From an uncultured Clostridia bacterium (GTDB taxonomy: Bacteria > Bacillota > Clostridia > TANB77 > CAG-508), in assembly GCA_934121905.1 (NCBI GenBank), contig CAKOVI010000007.1, positions 15,753-79,752 of the forward strand: a DNA stretch of 64,000 bases. The letters are read 5' to 3'. How positions within the stretch are numbered: position 1 is the first letter of the stretch; each line of letters begins with the position of its first letter. The notes below the pieces were generated by a model. The model saw nothing but the letters and a program-made list of their open reading frames with translations, was not told the DNA's origin and did not search any database. Of this stretch, positions 8,678 through 16,606 are shown in pieces. Both the position numbers and the translations under genes were made by a program.

Positions 8678-10041
8678 TGAAAAAGGTAGCATTAGTTTTA
8701 TGCAATGATATGCATATGGACATAGCTAATGCGAACATTATTATTAATCATATTACAAAAAGTAAGGCTTATGAAGTCGTATGTGATTATACAATAGCGG
8801 ATGTTATAGTAATTCTCACATGCGCCTTCGGGCCTAACAAAATGTATTCTATGAGAGTAATAGCAGATGTTCGGTTAAATGCTATGCCAAATGCAAGAGT
8901 GATTGTAACAGGATGTTTAACCAAGATAGCAGGAAATGAATTAAAAGATATTCCCGATATTAAAGTTAAAACATTTGAAGAGACTATAAATTTATTCAGT
9001 TCCAAATGTAACAAAATCGATAGAATCATTCCGCAAAATAAAGTCATTATTTCAACAGGATGTTTGCATAAATGTTCCTATTGTGTATACCCAATGGTTG
9101 AACCTTCATACAAAAGTAGACCTATGGATGAAATTTTAAATGAAATAGGTGAAATGTATGATAGTGAAGCTACTATATATATAACAGGAGCACAAGAAAC
9201 TTCTGATTATGGAATTGATTTGTATGGTTCAAGAAAATTTGCAGAGTTAATGAAACAAATTTTAAAAAAATATCCAGAAAGCCAATATGTTATTGGGTGG
9301 TTTCATCCAGCAGGATTAACAGATGAAGTTATGTCAGTTCTTATCAAAAATAAGAATATAACGGAAATCATGTTACATATTCAGCATGTATCAGATAAGA
9401 TTTTGTATGATATGAATAGAGGAACACCTTTTAATAAAATAGAGGCAAAAATAAAAAGATTAAAAGAACTCAGACCAGATTTAGCTATTTCAACAGAAGT
9501 TATTGTAGGATTTCCGGGAGAAAGTGATAAACAGTTTGATGAACTTGTAAATTTCTTAAATAAGGGATATTTTTCAGATATCGGTGTTGCAAGCTACGAA
9601 GCAGTACTTGGAACAAAGGCAGCAAATTTACCTAATCAAATTGAACCATCTGAAAAGAAAAGAAGACTTGAATTTATAAAATCCAAATTTTTTGCAACTT
9701 GTTATCCTGCTGATGAACATTCATCAGATTCTATTATTGATGAATATTTAAAAAGTAGATCTATGTTACAGAGAATGCCAAAAAACATATTTAAACCTGA
9801 AAAAAGGCAGAAATATGAAATGATTGCAGGAACTGATGTAACAGAAAAATTGAATTTTGAAATTCATTTTTCATATATATTTAAGCTTTTAAATGATGCA
9901 AGAAGTGAATTTGGACAAAAATGTTTTAAGGAGAAAACTGCATTTTATACTGATGAAGTAAAAAAAATATGTTGTGAAATTATCTGCAAAGGTGATTTCA
10001 AACCAGCTCTAAAAGAAAGAGCAAAAAAATTATTATTGTAA
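8677..10041 (+). CDS. Radical SAM methylthiotransferase-like protein
   Basis: 454 residues. The N-terminal UPF0004-like domain keeps three cysteines in the expected places ('VLCNDMHMDIAN', 'LTCAFGPNK', 'VTGCLTK'). The radical SAM motif 'GCLHKCSYC' gives C129, C133 and C136. The core continues with 'HIQHVSDKILYDMNRGT' and 'STEVIVGFPGESD', as in MiaB/MtaB/RimO enzymes. The last 130 residues are helical and charged, and I see no TRAM domain, so the substrate may not be the usual tRNA or ribosomal protein. The start codon shares a base with the previous stop. One in-frame CGG codon (8872-8874) reads as Arg. Confidence 0.85.
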   Translation: MKKVALVLCNDMHMDIANANIIINHITKSKAYEVVCDYTIADVIVILTCAFGPNKMYSMRVIADVRLNAMPNARVIVTGCLTKIAGNELKDIPDIKVKTFEETINLFSSKCNKIDRIIPQNKVIISTGCLHKCSYCVYPMVEPSYKSRPMDEILNEIGEMYDSEATIYITGAQETSDYGIDLYGSRKFAELMKQILKKYPESQYVIGWFHPAGLTDEVMSVLIKNKNITEIMLHIQHVSDKILYDMNRGTPFNKIEAKIKRLKELRPDLAISTEVIVGFPGESDKQFDELVNFLNKGYFSDIGVASYEAVLGTKAANLPNQIEPSEKKRRLEFIKSKFFATCYPADEHSSDSIIDEYLKSRSMLQRMPKNIFKPEKRQKYEMIAGTDVTEKLNFEIHFSYIFKLLNDARSEFGQKCFKEKTAFYTDEVKKICCEIICKGDFKPALKERAKKLLL

Positions 10042-10077
10042 TAACTTTGAGCAAAAATTTGTGAAAGGAGAATAAAA

Positions 10078-10869
10078 TTGATAAGACGGAAAATAATATT
10101 TTCTTCAAGTGAGCCGGTAAATAGCGGACATAGTGAAGAAAAAGAAGTTTATCATAAAAAAGATATTTTTGAAGAAGACGAAGAAAATATTGATTTGGGT
10201 GAAGAAGAATATTATCCAAGATTGGAAAATATTAGCCAAGAAGAACAAAATCACCCAAGGACAGGTGATATTATTGTTGATAGAATGATAGAACTTTTAA
10301 GAAGCAGTAGAGAAGGTAATCTAATATGTATTTTTAATATAAATTGTGATAAAATGATTGCATATACTAAGGATTATCTATCTAGGAATGAAAATTGTAT
10401 TATATTAAATACAATAGATATGGAATGGGGCAATTATGATATTTATCAACAAATCGTCGCACAGATTGGAGATTATATAAATGAAAGAATGTATGGAGAA
10501 TTAAATTCATATGCTGCAAGGCGATTTTATAATTTAGCTGAAAAGTTATTTTTTTCTGGAGAAGGTGATTTTTACGAGGATGCATTTACTAAAATGCAAA
10601 GAATAAATATAAATACTAAAAGACCAGATATACTAGAAGAAGCAATAAATATTTTTTTAAATGATTTGATTGATGATAGAAACAGGAAAATAATTGTTCC
10701 TATATGTTTTTACTTTCATCAAATTAGGATTGAAACCCTGAACTTGATTAATAGAATAACAAGCAATAATATGATTTTTATGATAGGCACAATGGTTCCA
10801 TATGAGCTTCAGATGGAAACATTAAGAATGAATTCTCATTTAAATATGAGAAACGTTTTTAGAGATTAA
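10078..10869 (+). CDS. RRK-family protein 2 (unknown function)
   Basis: 263 residues, TTG start with AAAGGAGA upstream, and the last gene of the ATPase/DUF1257/radical SAM unit. It shares with RRK 1 the N-terminus 'IRRKIIFSSSEPVNSG', an acidic linker, 'DRMIELLRSS', 'LICIFNINCD', 'RNRKIIVPICFYF' and 'NNMIFMIGTMVPYELQME'. It is the longest paralogue because of an insert before the C-terminal block. CGG is codon 4 (10087-10089). Its position directly after the enzymes suggests that RRK proteins are the partners or substrates of that machinery; this is inference. Confidence 0.77.
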   Translation: MIRRKIIFSSSEPVNSGHSEEKEVYHKKDIFEEDEENIDLGEEEYYPRLENISQEEQNHPRTGDIIVDRMIELLRSSREGNLICIFNINCDKMIAYTKDYLSRNENCIILNTIDMEWGNYDIYQQIVAQIGDYINERMYGELNSYAARRFYNLAEKLFFSGEGDFYEDAFTKMQRININTKRPDILEEAINIFLNDLIDDRNRKIIVPICFYFHQIRIETLNLINRITSNNMIFMIGTMVPYELQMETLRMNSHLNMRNVFRD

Positions 10870-10879
10870 AATAATAATT

Positions 10880-10919
10880 AAAAGTAGCACATCGAAATAT
10901 AAAATGATGTGCTACTTTT
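10880..10919 (+). terminator. Terminator after RRK gene 2
   Basis: A 14-bp perfect stem, AAAAGTAGCACATC (10880-10893) with its complement (10906-10919), which ends in TTTT. Confidence 0.88.
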
Positions 10920-10938
10920 AATTGATATACATAATTGA

Positions 10939-10967
10939 TTGACAGAAAATTGAAAATAGTATATAAT
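10939..10967 (+). promoter_or_regulatory. Consensus sigma-A promoter
   Basis: TTGACA (10939-10944), exactly 17 bases, TATAAT (10962-10967): a full consensus promoter for the three-gene unit 10995-13218. Confidence 0.85.
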
Positions 10968-10994
10968 TACAAAAATAAAAATAGAGGATATTAT

Positions 10995-11307
10995 ATGGAA
11001 AAACAAAACATTGTAAATTATAAGAAAATTTGTGAATATGCAATAAAAATAAAAGAATTAGCTCCATATATGAAAAATAAAGAGATAGTAGAATGGGCAA
11101 ATGAGGATTTGAAAGAAATAAAAGAAATGCAACAAAAACTAGAATATATGCGGAAGGCTAAAAGAGGCATATAAAATTAAAAAAATAACTAGAACAAATA
11201 TACTCCATACAAAAAACATAGATGTAAAAATAATAAATATATATAGGATAATAGAAAATGAATTAGAAAGCTGGAGAGAAATTTATATAATACTAAGTAG
11301 ATTTTAA
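10995..11307 (+). CDS. Small helical protein, continued by +1 shift at CGG
   Basis: ATG 10995 (AGAGGA upstream) opens a 59-residue frame that stops at 11174. At the in-frame CGG (11151-11153), skipping the C gives GGA and a frame that stays open for 51 more codons to TAA 11305-11307, only 22 bases before the next gene. The extended product would be about 103 residues, all helical and charged ('EEYAIKIKELAPYMKNKE' type composition, then 'IIENELESWREIYIIL'). The short form ending 'MRKAKRGI' is the alternative. Not recognised. This is the only shift candidate inside the island, and the evidence is the open frame and spacing, not homology. Confidence 0.5.
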
Positions 11308-11329
11308 ATTATCAGAAAGAGGGGAAGTA

Positions 11330-11971
11330 ATGAATGAAGAAGAAATTGTAGAGATTCAAAAGAAAATTGAAAAAGAAAATGAAGCTAATATAAATGATAC
11401 AATTGATTGTATGTCATTACATATAAATGGACAAATGACAAAAGAATATTTAAAATTTATAAAAAAGACAAGGAATTTTAAGAAAAAAATAAATAAAAAG
11501 AAAATTAAATTGGCTGAAAATGGAATACTAGAGGAAGCATATCAAAAAAAAGACGGAACCATAGAAGCTTATTTTGAAGAAGTGGCAAAAGATTATAAAA
11601 ATTCAATTCAAGAACCGAATAGATTTAGACAACCTGTTTTAGATTTTGTAAATTTTACATGTATGGCTGACGAAACATTGATTAGGATGGATAATATGAT
11701 GGCATTTATTGATACATCATCTAGAGGAGGGAAGTATATGGATTTAATATTTTATAAGAATGGGCCGATTGTTGCAGAAAATATGGAATTTAGAAAGAAA
11801 CTTACAGGCATTGAAATAAAGGCTCGTGAAGAAATAATACAAAAACATTATGATTCGATTACGGCATATATTATGGGTCAAGTTTTATGTTATTATGATT
11901 CTGAATTAGATTTTTGGAAAGATTGTTTAAAACAATTAGAAAAATTGGATGATATAAGAGAATTTGAATAA
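11330..11971 (+). CDS. Hypothetical protein, unit with coiled-coil protein
   Basis: 213 residues, not recognised. The start has AGAAAGAGGGG upstream. The N-terminal third is charged and helical, with a lysine-rich stretch at about residues 44-62. The rest is soluble, with 'FRQPVLDFVNFTCMADETLIRMDNMM' and 'DLIFYKNGPIVAENMEFRKKL'. There is no signal peptide or membrane segment. It is probably co-transcribed with the coiled-coil gene 26 bases downstream. Confidence 0.7.
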   Translation: MNEEEIVEIQKKIEKENEANINDTIDCMSLHINGQMTKEYLKFIKKTRNFKKKINKKKIKLAENGILEEAYQKKDGTIEAYFEEVAKDYKNSIQEPNRFRQPVLDFVNFTCMADETLIRMDNMMAFIDTSSRGGKYMDLIFYKNGPIVAENMEFRKKLTGIEIKAREEIIQKHYDSITAYIMGQVLCYYDSELDFWKDCLKQLEKLDDIREFE

Positions 11972-11997
11972 GAATTATAAGCGAGGTATAAATGTAG

Positions 11998-13218
11998 ATG
12001 AAAAGAGTTATTATAATGCAGCAAGAAGAAAATAAAAAGGTATCAATTGCAGATAAAATACGAACTGAAATAGAAGAAGAATACAAACAAGAATTAGAAG
12101 AAAAATTTACTAGAGAACAAGAAAGATTTCGATTAATGATTGAACAAAAAAAAGAATCATTAGAAGCTGAATATATAGCTAAAAGAGAGCAATTAGAAAA
12201 AAAAATAAAGCTACAAGAAAAAGCAACTAAAAGAGAAATGCATAAAAAAATCAATGCAAACAAAGAAAAAATAAAAGAAGAACGAGAAGCATTTGAAAAA
12301 CAGAAAGAAAAGGAGTTAATAGAATTAAGAAAAAGAGAAGAAGAAGCAGAGGAAAAGGTCAATAAAGAAAAAGAAAGATGCTCAAGTGAAATAGCAAGAA
12401 TAAAAAAGGAAACAAATGATGCGATACAAAGGAAAAATACTGAAATACAAAGATTGAATGAAATAATACAAGAAAAAAATAACAATGAGGCCGAACTGCA
12501 AGCTTTAAGAGAAAAAATAAAAAGTATGGAAGAAATTATAAAGCGAAGAGAAACAAAAAAAGAAGAGTTTATAACAGACAGCATATTTGATATATCAGGA
12601 ACAGGGACATGGTATGAAATTGGTTATATGATTTTAGAAAAGGCGAAAGAGAAAAAAAGTTTTATATTTTCTGATGATAAAATATTATCATATTATACAG
12701 AAGACAAAAGGTATCCAGATGGTATAATAATTGAAAAAGGAAAGAAAACCAGTATTATAGCAGTACGTGAAATTCTTGAAAAGGATGGTATGTATGAAAG
12801 TTTAGTTAGATTTTATTCGGATTCAAGAGTTGTACCGATATATAATTTGCTTGGGGTTTTAAATTTTATATTACATATTCATCAAACTGGATTTAATGTT
12901 AAAGATAAAAAACAAGCCAAGGGTATAAAAATAAAATGTTTGGTATATAGTGAAAAGAGTATAGAAAATACGTTGTATAAAGAGGATTCTATAGGAACCT
13001 ACCTTTTGACATATAAAGATAATAAGTATACAAATATTGGAGTTTTAGCTCAAACATTATATAAATCTATGCATTGTTCTAAAAAAGGAATATCAAATGA
13101 TATAATTGATAGAACAGAAAATGTAGCATTACAAAAAAGCATGCAGATTGAAGGAAAGGGAGAGTATATAGAAAATATACAATATTTATCAGAGAATGAT
13201 GATGGAGAGTCAAGATAG
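11998..13218 (+). CDS. Coiled-coil protein with unknown C-terminal domain
   Basis: 406 residues. Residues about 10-190 are almost pure charged helix (heptad-like E/K/R/Q with 'KREQLEKKIKLQEKATKREM'), a long coiled coil. Residues about 195-395 form a globular domain beginning 'DISGTGTWYEIGYMILEKAKE', with 'YPDGIIIEKGKK' and 'GIKIKCLVYSEKS'. ATG 11998 is used (GCGAGG upstream); ATG 12016 is also possible. It might act as a scaffold or sensor of the island, but nothing in the sequence shows which. Confidence 0.72.
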   Translation: MKRVIIMQQEENKKVSIADKIRTEIEEEYKQELEEKFTREQERFRLMIEQKKESLEAEYIAKREQLEKKIKLQEKATKREMHKKINANKEKIKEEREAFEKQKEKELIELRKREEEAEEKVNKEKERCSSEIARIKKETNDAIQRKNTEIQRLNEIIQEKNNNEAELQALREKIKSMEEIIKRRETKKEEFITDSIFDISGTGTWYEIGYMILEKAKEKKSFIFSDDKILSYYTEDKRYPDGIIIEKGKKTSIIAVREILEKDGMYESLVRFYSDSRVVPIYNLLGVLNFILHIHQTGFNVKDKKQAKGIKIKCLVYSEKSIENTLYKEDSIGTYLLTYKDNKYTNIGVLAQTLYKSMHCSKKGISNDIIDRTENVALQKSMQIEGKGEYIENIQYLSENDDGESR

Positions 13219-13234
13219 AAATAAAAATTTCTAT
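13215..13234 (+). terminator. Weak hairpin after the coiled-coil gene
   Basis: ATAGAAAT (13215-13222) pairs with ATTTCTAT (13227-13234), followed by a T-rich stretch. It overlaps the stop codon. Confidence 0.4.
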
Positions 13235-13258
13235 TTTGGCTATTATTTTTTGCACAAC

Positions 13259-13360
13259 TTGACTAAATATAGGAAAAATGATAGAATGATTTACATAAAA
13301 AAGCAGCAAAGCCATAATAAAAATTTAATATGGTAAAAATCGTTTAAAGGAGAGGAGGAA
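13259..13360 (+). promoter_or_regulatory. Island promoter and leader hairpin, unit 3
   Basis: TTGACT (13259-13264), 17 bases, TAGAAT (13282-13287). The leader hairpin is CCATA (13312-13316) with TATGG (13329-13333), where units 1 and 2 have CCATA with TGTGG: a U-A pair replaces a U-G pair. A strong ribosome site (AGGAGAGGAGG) follows. Confidence 0.72.
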
Positions 13361-13362
13361 TA

Positions 13363-13392
13363 TTGAATAAAATATATCTTGTGGCTATGTAA
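13363..13392 (+). CDS. Possible 9-residue leader peptide
   Basis: TTG 13363 lies right after the strong ribosome site of leader 3 and opens a frame MNKIYLVAM ending at TAA 13390-13392, 23 bases before RRK gene 3. It sits where unit 2 has the ATPase gene. It may be a leader peptide or a remnant of a deleted gene. Confidence 0.25.
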   Translation: MNKIYLVAM

Positions 13393-13415
13393 AAAAATAT
13401 GAAAGGGGAAATAAA

Positions 13416-14150
13416 TTGATAAGACGGAAAATAATATTTCCTTCAAGTAATACTATCAATAATGTAAACCATGAAGAAAAATATTACGAAAATAAAATAA
13501 GAAAAGTTAGCAAGAACAGTGTCGAATTAAATAAAAAAAAGAAAAGTTCAAATACAAAAAATACTTGTATAAATTATGAAAAGATTAGTTGCAAAATTAT
13601 TGAGAGAATAAAATATTTTCTATCACTTACTAATAGTCAGAATAATAAAGTGTTTGTATTTGGAGAGAATAGCGACAGAACAATTTCTTATGTTATTGAG
13701 TATTTTTTGAAGGATGAAAATTATATTGTACTTAATACAATATACCATAATGAAAATAATAGGGACATATATCAAAATATTATAGCCTATATCAATGGCT
13801 ATATACTAGCAAACTTAACTGAGAAATGGAATTCAAATTTAACAGAAATGAGAAAATTTAAGGAAATGACAGAAATTGTATTTACGGAAAGATTAGGTAA
13901 CTTAAAAAGATCTAAAATATTAGTGGATGTTATAGAGTGTTTTTTGAACGAATTGATTATGGACAGAAAACGAAAACTTATCATTCCTATATATTTTTAT
14001 AATCAGTTAATGGATGAAAAAGTATTACGTATGGTCGAAAGAATATTAACAGATAATAGAGTTGTTTTTATTATGGGAACTAATAGGTCATATGATAACC
14101 AAATTTCATTAACCGGTAGTATATTTTTCCCATTTGAAATTACATTTTGA
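13416..14150 (+). CDS. RRK-family protein 3 (unknown function)
   Basis: 244 residues, TTG start with GAAAGGGGA upstream. It begins 'IRRKIIFPSS' and shares 'KVFVFGENSDRTISYVIEYF', 'RDIYQNIIAYINGYI', 'DRKRKLIIPIYFYN' and 'NRVVFIMGTNRSYD' with its paralogues. The linker is lysine-rich here, not acidic, and the C-terminal 'GTMVPYE' motif is changed to 'GTNRSYD'. It is the most diverged copy. CGG is codon 4 (13425-13427). It is followed by RRK 4 after 46 bases, so the two form one unit under leader 3. Confidence 0.73.
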   Translation: MIRRKIIFPSSNTINNVNHEEKYYENKIRKVSKNSVELNKKKKSSNTKNTCINYEKISCKIIERIKYFLSLTNSQNNKVFVFGENSDRTISYVIEYFLKDENYIVLNTIYHNENNRDIYQNIIAYINGYILANLTEKWNSNLTEMRKFKEMTEIVFTERLGNLKRSKILVDVIECFLNELIMDRKRKLIIPIYFYNQLMDEKVLRMVERILTDNRVVFIMGTNRSYDNQISLTGSIFFPFEITF

Positions 14151-14196
14151 CACTTTAACATTAGGAATTGAAAAATCTTATGAAAGGAGAATCAAT

Positions 14197-14922
14197 TTGA
14201 TAAGACGGAAAATAATATTTTCTTCAAGTAAAGCAGCAAGTAACATTAATGCTGATAGTGAAAGCTGTTCTAAAATTAAGGAAGAACAAAAAAAATATTT
14301 CAATGGAATTGAAATAGCTGATTACAATATGTTTGATAAGATGCCAGAAATTTTGGAGGAAAATGTTGAAAGAAATATTATAATATATACATATAAATAT
14401 CAATATGGGTTCTCCTGCAAAGAGAGCATTATGGAAACAATGAAATATTTAAAAGAATATGATAATTGTATTGTATTACCCCATTTTGATATGGAGCAGG
14501 AGATGAGAGTTCATTTTTATGACGATATTTATCAAATTATTGCAGCCTATATTGGATTGTATATCGAGTATGAAATGTCAGAAAAAAAGTATTCTATTGA
14601 TGGAATTATTGTGTGTAACATGTTAGACCAGATACTTTCTACTAAAAGAATCAGGAGAAGTGAGATAAAACAAAGGTATGACATGTTAGTGAAAGTTATT
14701 GATATTTTTTTTGAGACAATGGTTGGAGATACAACTAAAAAGATAATATTTCCTATATATTTTGAGCATAATCCGCCATTTAAATTTAGGGAAGCTTTGG
14801 ACATGATTGACATAGTAAAAAGTAACCAAATTGTGTTTTTTATAGGTACGGTAGCTCCGAAAGAGTTTTGGCTTGAAGAGCTAAAAGATATAAAGAAATC
14901 AAATATTCGAATCATTTTTTAG
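14197..14922 (+). CDS. RRK-family protein 4 (unknown function)
   Basis: 241 residues from TTG 14197, with AAAGGAGA just upstream. A GTG/ATG-type start further upstream (14134) is open but lacks a ribosome site. It begins 'IRRKIIFSSSKAASN' and keeps 'DDIYQIIAAYIGLYIEYEM', 'TTKKIIFPIYFEHNPP' and 'NQIVFFIGTVAPKEFWLEEL'. CGG is codon 4 (14206-14208). The first 30 bases of all four RRK genes are almost identical, including silent positions, while the linkers differ fully. This points to recent duplication, gene conversion or selection on the start region. Confidence 0.73.
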   Translation: MIRRKIIFSSSKAASNINADSESCSKIKEEQKKYFNGIEIADYNMFDKMPEILEENVERNIIIYTYKYQYGFSCKESIMETMKYLKEYDNCIVLPHFDMEQEMRVHFYDDIYQIIAAYIGLYIEYEMSEKKYSIDGIIVCNMLDQILSTKRIRRSEIKQRYDMLVKVIDIFFETMVGDTTKKIIFPIYFEHNPPFKFREALDMIDIVKSNQIVFFIGTVAPKEFWLEELKDIKKSNIRIIF

Positions 14923-14960
14923 ACGATATTAGTCTGAGAGCTGATAGTCGAGGTAGAAAA

Positions 14961-15016
14961 AATTTCTGATTGGGGACGGTTCTTTTCGCAAAAAGAACCG
15001 TCCCCAATTAGAAATT
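14961..15016. repeat. GGGGACGG palindromic repeat, copy 2
   Basis: Arms AATTTCTGATTGGGGACGG (from 14961) and its near-complement ending at 15016, with the loop around TCGC. It probably also ends transcription from RRK 4. Confidence 0.85.
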
Positions 15017-15044
15017 TGCAAACAAACTATAAATATGATATTAT
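15016..15044 (+). promoter_or_regulatory. Probable cls promoter
   Basis: TTGCAA (15016-15021), 17 bases, TATTAT (15039-15044). The same stretch is present in the chimeric scar near 3058-3090, which shows that the copied segment included this promoter. Confidence 0.5.
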
Positions 15045-15071
15045 ATTACCATAAAAAGAAGGTGGAAAATA

Positions 15072-16581
15072 ATGAGAAGAGCAATAAAAAGAGGCTTAAT
15101 AGTGGCATTAGGAGTAATAATCCAAATATTACTATCACTATCAGTCCTAATATTTTTCGGACAGAAAATTGCAGTAATAGAAACATTTTATTCGATATTA
15201 AGTATTCTACTAGTCCTACGGCATAATAAAAGAAAGCAAAAGCCTAAGCAAAGACCTACCTTGGATAATAATTATAATGTTATTTCCAATAGTTGGTGCA
15301 CTCCTTTACATTGTAATAGGTGGAAATTTACATCAAAGTAAAGTACTAAGGGCAATTAAGCAGAGTGAAAAAAATGGAAGTAAATATTTTATTCAAGACG
15401 AAAAAATAAAAAAAGAAATAGAAAATCAAAATAATGGTAAAATAAATTATCTAATGAATTATCTAAATTTTCCAGTAACAAAAAACAATGATATAGAGTA
15501 TTACAAATTGGGAGAACTCGCATATCCTGAAATGCTAAAAGAGCTAAAAAATGCAAAAAAATATATATTTTTAGAATATTTTATAATAAAAAATGGCAAT
15601 ATGTGGAGTGAAATTTTAAAAATATTAGAGGAAAAGGCTAAAGAAGGGCTTGATGTAAGGCTTATTTATGATGATATGGGATGTATTGCGTTTTTACCTA
15701 CTTCATATCCTAAACAAATGGAAGAAAAAGGAATAAAATGTATAGCATTTAACAAATTAAATCCATTTTTAGGTGTAATAATGAACAACCGTGATCATCG
15801 TAAAATGATGATTATTGATGGGAAAACAGTATTTTCTGGCGGAATGAATTTGGCAGATGAATATATAAATTTAGAACATCCTTATGGAATTTGGAAAGAC
15901 AATGGCATAAAAATAACAGGAGAAGCTGTATGGAATTTTACAATAATGTTTTTAAATATGTGGAATTCATATAGAAAAGATGACGTGGATTATGAAAAAT
16001 ACAAATACGACTTTTCAAAAGAAAACCTAGAACAAAATGGATACACCATTCCTTATGGAGAAACACCTTTAGACAATGAAATTGTAGGAGAAAATGTCTA
16101 CCTTAACATTATAAATCAAGCTCAAAAATATGTGTATATTATGACACCATATCTAATAATAGACACAGATATGATAAATTCGCTTATTTTAGCAGCTAAA
16201 CGAGGAGTTGATGTTAGAATTATTGTTCCAGGCATACCAGATAAAAAAATAGTATATAGTTTAACGACATCATATTTTGAAACATTAATAAAAAATGGTG
16301 TAAAAATTTATAAATATACACCTGGATTTGTACATAGCAAGGTTTTTGTATCTGATGATAATATTGCAACAGTTGGAACTATAAATTTAGATTATAGAAG
16401 TTTGTATTTACATTTTGAATGTGGAATTTTTATGCAAGATGTAGATGTAATTAAAGATGTGAAAAAAGATTTAATAGATACTATAGGAAAATCGCATTTG
16501 GTAAGCAAAAAAGAAGCTATACCAAAATTGTTAAAAGGTGTGTGGCAAGCGGTACTTAGATTATTTGCACCACTTATGTAA
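15072..16581 (+). CDS. cls: Cardiolipin synthase, reads through a +1 shift at CGG
   Basis: Joins two phosphatidyl groups to form cardiolipin at the membrane. ATG 15072 opens two N-terminal membrane segments ('GLIVALGVIIQILLSLSVLIFF'), but the frame breaks at CGG 15219-15221. Skipping the C gives GGC and continues 'GIIKESKSLSKDLPWIIIIMLFPIVGALLYIV', the normal second membrane region, into the PLD domains with HKD motifs 'HRKMMIID' and 'HSKVFVSD'. With the shift the product is 502 residues, the usual family length. A start at ATG 15277 would lack the first membrane segments. The rest of the gene shows no decay. Confidence 0.85.
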
Positions 16582-16606
16582 AATATAAAAATATAGGGAG
16601 AGTATT

